Source of the DNA: Plicaturopsis crispa FD-325 SS-3
Taxonomy: Eukaryota; Basidiomycota; Agaricomycetes; Amylocorticiales; Amylocorticiaceae
Length of the DNA stretch: 64,000 bases
NCBI GenBank assembly: GCA_000827205.1
Contig: KN832556.1
Span: 1,697,272 to 1,761,271 of the forward strand
Reading direction: 5' to 3'
The notes beneath the pieces were generated by a model. That model was not told the origin of the DNA. It did not search any database and saw only the letters and a list, made by a program, of their open reading frames with translations. Positions within the stretch are counted from its first letter, which is position 1. Every line of letters begins with the position of its first letter. This document shows, piece after piece, positions 55,578-64,000 of this stretch. The position numbers were made by a program, and so were the translations under genes.

Positions 55578-58500
55578 ATGGACCGAACACCGTCACCGCC
55601 GCCTACGCGGTCTTTTGACGTTGAGCTCACAGGCCAAGAAGTCATCACGATCGACCTCGACAACCTTGATCGCAACCCAAGCGACGTTATAGATGTCCTG
55701 AAGGACGGGAGGTGCAAGGTCTGGGTGTGGACGAAACTAGCTGCAGAATATTGGAGGAAGGGTTGGCTCGAAGCCGCGGAAAATATTGCCAAGGCTGCAA
55801 TAGAATGTACGTTTACTTGTGCACCTCCAATGATTTCAGTTCTGAATACATGCACTAGCTTTCAAGGCAGATGAGTCAATAATGTCTCTGCCGCCGGTAT
55901 ACTCTTTGCTCGCCAATATCCAAATCGCACACGCGCGCCAGGCGCCCAAAATTATCTTGTCTGACGCCCGTTCGTATCAGCTAATTTCATCCCTACCCTA
56001 CGTGTAATTAATTGCTTTGGGACTGCTCAGGCGAGGACATTCTTACCGGCTCGAAAACCAAGGAGGAATACATCCGAGAGGCCGCTCAGCATCTGAACAG
56101 TAGTGACAAGGCTGCAGCTGACACTGGCACCGTTTACGGGGACCAGCAACTGTCGTTCTTAACCAGAGGTAATGCTTGTCGACGGCTTATCTGTACCATA
56201 TGCTGATATGCATCATTCCCAGGAATACAGCAAATGGCAACCCGGTCAATGGACGATGCTCTCCGGACATTCGAAGGTGTCCTGTTGGAGAAACCCACAA
56301 ATCTCGTTGCACTCTTAGGAAAGGTGCGTGATCCATGTGCTCTGAGTTCCGCCTTGTCTAACTAGTCGCAGGCTAGAATTCTATACGCTAAGCGACAATA
56401 TCCTCAAGCCCTCAAAATATTCCAGGACGTCCTGAGATATCGACCAAATTGCTTGCCCGACCCGCGTATCGGTATTGGCCTCTGCTTGTGGTCTATGGAC
56501 CATAAAGCCAAGGCGAAAGCAGCATGGCAGCGTAGTATGGAAGTCGTAAGTGCCGAGCTTGACGTTTCTGCTCAAAAACTGAGCTTACTGTGATCATAGA
56601 ACCCATCGGAATGGCCTGCGCAGCTCTTGCTTGCACTAGAGGCAATAAATGCAAGCAAAGCTGAGAACCTGACTGAAGAGGAGCGCGCGCATTCTTACAT
56701 TGCGGGAACGAAACTTCTGGAAAAGGCGTTCAAGGCCAACAATCACAGTGCGGCGGCAGCGAACGCCTTGTGCGAGCTCTTCCTACGCAAGGGGACGCAC
56801 AAACGGGTATGTATCTTCGTCGCGTAAGTATGTTCTGAGCTAAACTATCACGCAGGCCTTGAAACTTGCGGAACGAACTATTCAGTTTGCGGACACGTTG
56901 ACTGTTCTGACGGAAGGCTATCTACGAGCCGGTCGAGTGTCGCATGCGGAAGGCTCGGTAACGCTGGCCACCAAATATTACCTCGAAGGGACCAAAGGCC
57001 AGCCGAAGCATATCCTTGGTGCAATTGGATTAGCCCAAATGCAGATGAAGAATGGTAACTCACTCAATTCTAAGGCTCGTATATACTGATTCCATATTTG
57101 TAGACGAAATGGCGGCAGCTATCCACACCCTCGACACCCTCCTGCAAAGTCCGAATCCCCAGCGTTCTTTAGAAGCAAGTGTCATGCTTGCTTCTCTACG
57201 TGCCCATCCTCGACCCGGTGTCTCGAGCTCCGATGCCGCACAAGAGCGCCTCCGAGCTCGCGAACTATTCGAACGGGCAAGTAAAACGCTCGAGCTTGAG
57301 GAATCTACGAGCCGCACCAACGGACATAATGGTACGCAAAAACTCAGCCGGCCGTCCCGTAGCATCGGGGAGGACATCGATATGCTTGTGGAAATCGCTC
57401 GCTTATGGCAGGGCGACGATCTCGCTCGCATGGGGAAGTATCTGCAGGAGGCGCTCAGGATCAGCCAGTCGACTGGCCAGGTCGACCCTCGATTATTGAA
57501 TAACCTGGGCGCGCTCAAGCACCTGGATGGGCGTCTCGACGAGGCTCAAGCCATGTACGAGAACGCTCTGACTAGCGCAGCCAGCCTTGGCCCCGAGATT
57601 GGCGAAGGCATGTCGACGTCCATCTTGTATAACCTCGCGAGGGTGTACGAGGACCACGGCGAGGACGTGATGGCCAAGGAAGCATACGATAAACTCCTCG
57701 CCCGGCATCCCGAGTATGTTGACGGTATGTCTTCTCATTGTGCATGTCTCTTAGCGGTCCTAACGACATCTACCAAATTAGCTAAAATCCGCCAGGCGCA
57801 CATGCTGTCAGACCTAAACCGCCATAACGAAGCCCACGAACTCTTGAAGCAGTCCCTCGCTTCTCAAAACAACAACCTCAACCTCCGCGCCTTCTACACC
57901 TACTTCCTCATCCAAACCAATCTCCCGAAGCCTGCAAAGGACTTCGTCTTTGCGACACTGAAAGACCATGACAAACACGACGTATACTCGCTGTGTGCCG
58001 CCGGTTGGATTATGTACCACCAATCTCGGGAGAGTCGTGACACCAGCTCGAAGGGCGCGGAGGAGCGGAGACGAGGATTCCAACGATCTGCGGAGTTCTA
58101 CGAGAAGGCCCTCCATCTGGACCCACTTTGCGCCTTCGCTGCACAGGGACTCGCGATCGTTACGGCGGAAGATACCCTAGGCGGCACATCGAATGCTGGG
58201 CAGGACGAGGGGCAGAAACGGATGAAGAATGCTCGCGAGGCTCTGGATGTCTTTGGGAAAATCCGGGAGTCTCTCAATGACGGGAGCGTATACTTCAACA
58301 TGGGCCATTGTTATTATGCCAGGGATGAGTTCGACAGGGCCATCGAGAGTGTGAGCGCTGTCATTTCTCCTCTGCTTTTTTGGGGTGCTGACCGTAGTGC
58401 CTGGCATTAGTACGAAACCGCGTCCGAGAGATTCTACCACGGTCATAATCCTTCTGTTCTGCTCTGTTTATGTCGGTCATGGTATGCGAAAGCAAACAAA

Positions 58501-59617
58501 GATCAGTCTTTCACTGCCATGAATACAGCACTGCGATATGCCCAACAGGTACGCATTTATCCCAAGTTTTATTCTGGTTTCAAACCGCTCACGGATATCG
58601 CTAAGGCTCTCCATATCCAACCAAACGATAAGGCGACCGTGTACAACATTGCCATGATCCAACAGAAAGCCGCCGAGATGCTTTTCAGCGTGAAGCCTTC
58701 TAAGCGCACACTGAAGGACATGCAGCGTGCCATTGAGCAAGCTGGTCATGCGCAGAAGTGAGTTGAAACTGCTTGATCGCGTACTGTGTGTGCTGAAGTG
58801 ACTTTTCGTAAGACTCTTTGCATCGCTAGCAGCGGACAAGGCTCCACTGGTTCCATACAACCGCGAAATTGCCGACCAACGGCGAAAGTACGGTGACAGC
58901 ATGTTACGGAGGGGAGAGGAACATCTTGCCACGCAACGGCAATTTGAAGCGGAGGCACAAGCCAAGCTCGAGGACGCCCGGCAGAAGAGGCGGGAAGAAC
59001 GAGAAAGGCAGGAAGCTTTGGAGGTAAGGCCTCTCACCGGATGGTCTACTAGCCCCTCTGACTCTTTATGGTATATAGAAAGCGAAGGAGGAGGAGCTCC
59101 GTATACAGGCTGAGAAGCTGGCGGAGGAGCGACGGATAGCCCGGGAGCAGGCCTTGGAGTGGACACGCGAGGTCAAGATGGAGAGCGATGAAGAGCGCGA
59201 GCGCAAGACGAGGAAGCCTGCGCGAAAAGTCAAGGCGGAGAACGGCAGCGGTGATGAGGCTGGCGAGCCGAAGAAAAAGCGCCGGGGCAAACTGAAGAAG
59301 AACAACGAGTTGGAGGACGACGAAGAGGCCGCATTATTCAGTGACGAAGAAGATGAGAAGCCTACCAAAAAGGTTCGTCTAAGGGTCTCATCTAACGTCG
59401 ACTTTCCGGCTGACATATAATACTCTTAAAGCGTGGAGGCAAGAAGCGCGTCATCCGCGACGACGAGGATGAGGAAGCTGTTGGTGCACCTCGAAAGAAA
59501 CAATTGTAAGCCCTGACATCGTTTCGAGATGCCCCATTAACACTGACCGGCGGCCTTCATTTTATCTTCAGCAAAAGCAAAGAGATGCTCTCGGACACTG
59601 ACGATGAGATGTCATGA
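55578..59617 (+). CDS. CTR9: Paf1 complex subunit CTR9 (TPR protein)
   Basis: It starts MDRTPSPPPTRSFDVELTGQ, then a string of tetratricopeptide repeats: KLAAEYWRKGWLEAAENIAK, RILYAKRQYPQALKIFQDVL, LLNNLGALKHLDGRLDEAQA, and YFNMGHCYYARDEFDRAIE. The blocks VYSLLANIQIAHARQAPKII and PEYVDG-like are characteristic of CTR9. It scaffolds the Paf1 complex on elongating RNA polymerase II. The C-terminal third is a charged coiled coil (QKRREERERQEALE) followed by a lysine- and acid-rich tail ending SKEMLSDTDDEMS. More than ten short introns are used; the last joins KKQF. Confidence 0.93.
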
Positions 59618-60231
59618 CATCGCTTTCATATTTCTATCTCATGACATGTTTTGTATGATACTCGCTACTCTTCATACTGCTATCGCTTATATGTACTCTT
59701 CCAATGTAATATCGATCCCATATCCCTTCACGAGCAAGACCGTTTCCGTCATCCGCATCGTTATTGCCTCCGTCGCCAAGATCATAGTCGCCCGACTGTA
59801 CACCCGGACTCGACACACCTAGTACTGTTGTCATCAACACTTTTCACCTCGGGTACTCAACTCTGTATTCACGATATTTGCGGGCCACCACCTCCCTGTC
59901 AGTGTCAGGAAGGATCCGGACTCATTGAAAAAGTTGACTGAAAAGTCGGTTAACTGGTACCCGGGCTTGGCTGAGAAGGCATTTTGTCATCTATGACTGG
60001 CTTACTACGAACGCCCGACCATCGAAACTTCACGAACGGTCTAGAGGAACGAGTCTGCAAGTCTGCAACCTACAACTGCGCACAATCGTGGATGTCTCGC
60101 TGCCAAATCAATCCATACGCGCGCACCCACCTCCGGTCGCTCCAATAAGCGGTCCGAGCAGCAGCCGAGGCATAAAGGTATGCTGGAAACCAGAGTCGCT
60201 GTAAGTCTTCACCTTCATCTTCTCTACCACC
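59618..60231. other. Intergenic region
   Basis: Downstream of CTR9 and upstream of the reductase. Nothing is recognised. Confidence 0.4.
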
Positions 60232-61676
60232 ATGTCGCCCGTCCAGAACCGCCGTCTCATTTACAACAGCCATCCCACTGGCAATATCATTGCGGGCGAA
60301 ACGACCAAGCTCGTATCCGATACTATCGATCTCGATACCGTACCCCTTAATGGCGGATTTCTCCTCAAAACGCTGGCCCTAAGCAGCGATCCGTACCTCC
60401 GCGCCCGTATGCGTGAGCCTGAGATCCAGGGCTACTCGCCGGCTTTCCCATTACACCAACCGTACGTCGTCTGGATGTCAAACACTCCTTCTGTGCTGAT
60501 GGTTTCCTCAGACTTACGAACTTTGGCATCGGAAAGGTCCTCCGTAGCGAGGACGAGAACTACAAACCGGGCGACTACCTCTACGGCTACCCAAGTACGC
60601 CCCTTTTGTTGATCTATCTAAGACCCTGACTGAAAAAATGCCGTAGCTTTCGAGGAATATATTGTGACAAACGCAAAAGGCTCAGCGACGGGGTGGACCA
60701 AGTTGCAGAAACACAAGAAGGCCCCTTGGTCGGTGTATCTCGGTGCCCTTGGCATGCCTGGTGCGTCTATGCGACTGTGCAAGTCATCCAATTTTCTCGG
60801 TACTGAAATGACGTCATCGTGAATAGGCCAGACCGCGTACTTTGGCTGGAAAAAGTTCATCGAGGAGAAAGCCAAAACTGTATGTCGCACCATCCTGCTC
60901 GGATGATGCCCACTGACGGCTCCTGTCTTACTAGAGCAAGGCACTTTTCATAAGCGGTGGTGCCGGCCCTGTCGGAACGTGCGTCTACCTCAACCTCCTG
61001 TACATTGCTATGCATTCAACTTGGTACTTATAGCTTCGTCATCGAATATGCGAAAATCCGTGCACCGCATTTGAAGGTCATAGCTTCAGCAGGGTCCGCC
61101 GAAAAGGTTGAGATCATGAAAGCTGCCGGCGCGGATGTCGCGTTCAACTATAAAACGGAGAACACGCGCGAGGTTCTCAAGAAGGAGGGGCCGATTGATA
61201 TGTGCGCAGTTTGTATTCGCCGCGTGGAGTTTCCGTCTGACATAGCACCTCACAGATATTGGGACAACGTAGCCGGCCCAACATTGGACGACGCGATTGT
61301 GAACATGGCGAAACATGGACTTGTCATCGCATGCGGTTCCATTAGCGGATACAATGGTGAACCTGCCCCCGTCAAGGTACATTTCAAACAACACTCTTTC
61401 CCTCTTCCAGACATGCACCTCATGAACTCATACAATGTCCGACAGGAATTCGGCCAAGTGTTCGGGCGCGAAATCACGATTCATGGCCTGCTATGGGCCA
61501 GCCACATCGACCTGCTGGGAGACTTCTACGCGGAAATTCCCCCTCTTTTCGAGCAAGGCAAGATCACCACGAAGGAGCATCGGTTCCAGGGCATTGAGAA
61601 AGCGGAAGAGGCGCTGCAATCTGTGCAGACTGGTGCCAACACTGGCAAAGCGGTCATTATGGTTGCAGATGATTAA
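60232..61676 (+). CDS. MDR-superfamily NADP-dependent alkenal/enone reductase
   Basis: It starts MSPVQNRRLIYNSHPTGNII. The N-terminal GroES-like part (LSSDPYLRARMREPE, LTNFGIGKVLRSEDENYKPG) lacks the zinc-binding Cys set. The Rossmann part has LGMPGQTAYFGWKKF, then SGGAGPVG, SAEKVEIMKAAGADVAFNYK and VAGPTLDDAIVNM. This pattern matches the leukotriene B4 dehydrogenase / 2-alkenal reductase group, which reduces activated double bonds with NADPH. A glycine-rich loop and HGLLWASH near the end support it. About six short introns are needed. Confidence 0.87.
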
Positions 61677-62118
61677 ATGATCATTGCGCTGCGTGTCCGA
61701 CTGGTCTTGTGAGAGAACATGTAGCATCACCAAAGCAAAATGTACTTGTAAAACTTTGAAAATCCTATTTGGCATCATCCCATTTCTTTACTGTCCCTCT
61801 TAATACTATCTACACTGGTGCCCCTCGCCTTATGACATGACGCTCAAATGACGACCGTAATGAGTGAAGCGGGACGGAGAGAGTCTTTCTATATATGGCA
61901 ATCGACGTGGTTCAATTCATTTTGTGCTGTTCTCTTCGCAAGTTGCAATGACCAGCCTCGTCTGGTTTCGGTCGCAGTTCAAGATTTAACTGAGAAGTGG
62001 TATGAGTGCTCATCTACCTGTGTGAACTACGACTGATAGCAGGCACTATCATTTGGATACTCCAGATTTTTAACCTGCTGCTGGCCGCGTGCACACTGCA
62101 TTCAACGCATCTCGCGCC
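61677..62118. other. Intergenic region
   Basis: No gene is recognised. Confidence 0.4.
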
Positions 62119-63032
62119 ATGGCCCCCAAATCCCGTGCACGCTGCCAGATATGCTCTGAAAAAGAGTCTAAATACACCTGCTCCAAGTGCATGGTACTGT
62201 AGTGAGCCTACTGAGACACCCTCTCCTGCGTCTAACGTCTACCATTGACTCGTGATTTTACAAGTTGCTCCGTACCTTGCTACAAGATCCACAAAGGTCC
62301 GTCACTTCCGTATTCTTGTCATTTAGATTACTTACTGTGACGAAGATTCATCATGTACCCCGAGCCAAGCACTATCATCTGGCTCTGGGTCCGGAAATAC
62401 CCTCCTCGAGAGCGATACCTGTGAACCGCCCGAACCACGCGAAACAGAACAAGGTGTTTTCATTCCTCCCTTGCAATGAAAAATAGTCTAACACCTCGAA
62501 GGTGGAAGCACTCCACTCCCTGAAGACCGCCCAGCCATAGATGAAGAAATCCCGGAGCCACGGCCGCTCAGATCACTAGCATCCCTGAAATGGCCGTATG
62601 TGCCTGAGGAGTCCGCATATCCAGACCCTCTCAAACGGGATGATCCAAAACCACTCAAAATACACCAGTATGAATCGATAGGTCCGTTTCCGTGCTCTCT
62701 CTCCATGCTCACGTGCGCAGACTGAGTCGTACGTGTCCGCCGTTCCAGCTACCTCGCCCGCGATCCGCGCGGCGCTCGCATCCAATCCGCAGCTTCCTGC
62801 AATCCTGTCGTCCATCGACAGACTGCGCGGGCCCGACCGCGAAGAAGCGCTGCAGCGTGCTCTAGGCGTCTCTCCCCCAGACGCTTCCGATCGGTACAGG
62901 GGCAGGACAGAGGCGTTTGTCCAAACTGACGAAGATAAGAAAGCACTAAGGGGGCTCGCAGAGGCTGTAGAGGCTGCTGTGAGAGGTGGGAAACAGGACG
63001 TACTCGGGTTAGATTGGGATGAGGGGGAGTGA
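62119..63032 (+). CDS. HIT-type zinc-finger protein, ZNHIT3/HIT1-like
   Basis: Exons 62119-62201, 62265-62296, 62346-62453, 62502-62681 and 62749-63032 give 228 residues. The zf-HIT module is at the start: CQICSEKESKYTCSKC, then MVLYCSVPCYKIHK, with the tyrosine codon split by the first intron. A central block reads LKWPYVPEESAYPDPLKRDD, and the C-terminal helical part contains LPAILSSIDRLRGPDREEAL, typical of ZNHIT3. Such proteins (yeast Hit1) help assemble box C/D snoRNP particles. The stop lies 78 bp from the REX1 stop, with which it converges. Confidence 0.85.
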
Positions 63033-63110
63033 TGTAGTCATAATTCACGAGCTTTGGTTCCGATGGGACACTTGACATTGCAGTCGCAATGGGCATCATG
63101 AAAATGTAAC

Positions 63111-64000
63111 TCATTTGATACTAAGGAACAACAAGCCCCGTTTGGCCTTCTCAACCTCCTCCTCTAGTTCCCGTGCATCGACGCTAGTCCACCAATTATC
63201 CCGCCCAATGTCCTCCGGCGTCTTTCCGCTGCGCAACGAGGTCTCAAAGGCAGATTTACGCGCATTTAGCATCGCCATGCGCCGCGGGTCGGAATGACCG
63301 GTGAAGATGAGAAGCGCGGTACGCGGCGGCAGCGATGCATGCAGCGCCTTCAGGTGCGTATTAAGTGCACTGACGACAGGGGCAATCGTCGAGGCAGGAA
63401 CTTCAGCCGGCTCTGCAATGAGTGTGGGTTCGGAGTCCATATTCGACTTTGGCGTAGTCCCTTCATACGGAAGTCAGTTCCTAATAGATGATGGCTTTTT
63501 CGACGGACTCACATCCCATGGTATTTGCTAACGACGTGAAGCGACCGAATGTGAATTCGTGTCCAGGGATGACCTGCAGCAAGCCGGCGAGCACCTCTTC
63601 GTCGGTCGTGCAGGCTACGTTTGTCTGTGCCTTCGAGCCGTGCATGACTGCAGGGTTCCCGTGGTCGACGACCGCACAGCGTGTGCTGCCGACCTTTCCG
63701 AACTTTACTGACCGCCCTATCCGCTCGAATATCGACTCGTAATCCATCTTGAATTCGCCGAACCCGGGTCCTATGAGATTTTCCGTAAGAATGCATGCCC
63801 ACATTGAGATAGAGGAAATGGAAACGGACCGCGTTCAACTTTCTTCTTTAGCAGGTCCAGACATGCGCGCGCGTCCTCCTCGGGGTCATGTCCGCCCTCT
63901 CCGCGCATCTGGATTTCCCGTCCGCACCATTTCTTGGTGAGCCATGCGAGACCAGGTTTCAACGGCCGCCCACGGGGATGGTGATATATTAGCGCAGTGT
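63111..64000 (-). CDS. REX1: RNA exonuclease REX1 (DEDDh family), C-terminal part
   Basis: The gene enters from the right edge reading TALIYHHPRGRPLKPGLAWL, then KKWCGREIQ and GGHDPEEDARACLDLLKKK, the third exonuclease block with the catalytic His and Asp of REX1/REXO1 enzymes. The next exon begins GPGFGEFKMDYESIFERIG. A family-specific tail follows, with VVDHGNPAVMHG and LLIFTGHSDPRRMAMLNARK, ending LLFLSIK. These enzymes trim the 3' ends of 5S rRNA, tRNA and snoRNA. The N-terminal half, including the first DEDD block, lies outside the window. Confidence 0.88.

Noticed and set aside
1-64000. tRNA, rRNA genes and CRISPR arrays
   Set aside because: No tRNA-like B box with matching arms, no rRNA sequence and no spaced repeat array was found; CRISPR is not expected in a fungal nucleus.

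Overview
The window is nuclear DNA from a filamentous basidiomycete, most likely an Agaricomycete. Genes are compact and mostly split by 45-80 bp introns with GTRNGY-type donors. Conserved genes such as PPG1, CWC24, ADA2, CTR9, NPY1 and REX1 read as single fungal orthologues. The protein kinase family that dominates the centre is typical of Agaricomycete expansions. Starts and splice sites below were read by eye from reading-frame continuity and alignment between paralogues.

Left third (1-32,960). In order: a haloacid dehalogenase remnant at the left edge, a tail-anchored CRAL-TRIO lipid-binding protein, phosphatase PPG1, a two-finger C2H2 factor, splicing factor CWC24, a tandem pair of secreted CE16/GDSL acetylesterases with identical exon structure, a Cys3/MetR-like bZIP, an HMG-box factor, and an intracellular LysM protein. 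Next comes an assembly gap of 307 N flanked by identical 320 bp copies. It is followed by two convergent paralogues of an unrecognised family (21,133-25,188), NADH pyrophosphatase NPY1, a 70-residue small protein, a 691-residue three-finger C2H2 protein, and a YMC1-like mitochondrial carrier.

Centre (33,295-48,795). Five tandem protein kinase genes (K1-K5) all lie on the + strand and share a five-exon structure whose inner exons are almost invariant in length. Three small four-exon genes (called SA, SB and SC here) lie on the - strand upstream of K1, between K3 and K4, and between K4 and K5. They are divergent members of one family of 175-204 residues with a hydrophobic start reminiscent of fungal HeLo-like / STAND N-terminal domains. 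This kinase plus small-partner array is the main candidate for an undescribed system. A putative non-LTR retroposon sits in the K2-K3 spacer.

Right quarter (49,063-64,000). Housekeeping genes: a CoA-binding protein divergent from a membrane-anchored mitochondrial cysteine synthase, ADA2 (SAGA) divergent from CTR9 (Paf1 complex), an MDR-family reductase, a HIT zinc-finger protein (ZNHIT3/HIT1-like), and the C-terminal part of RNA exonuclease REX1, which runs off the right edge.
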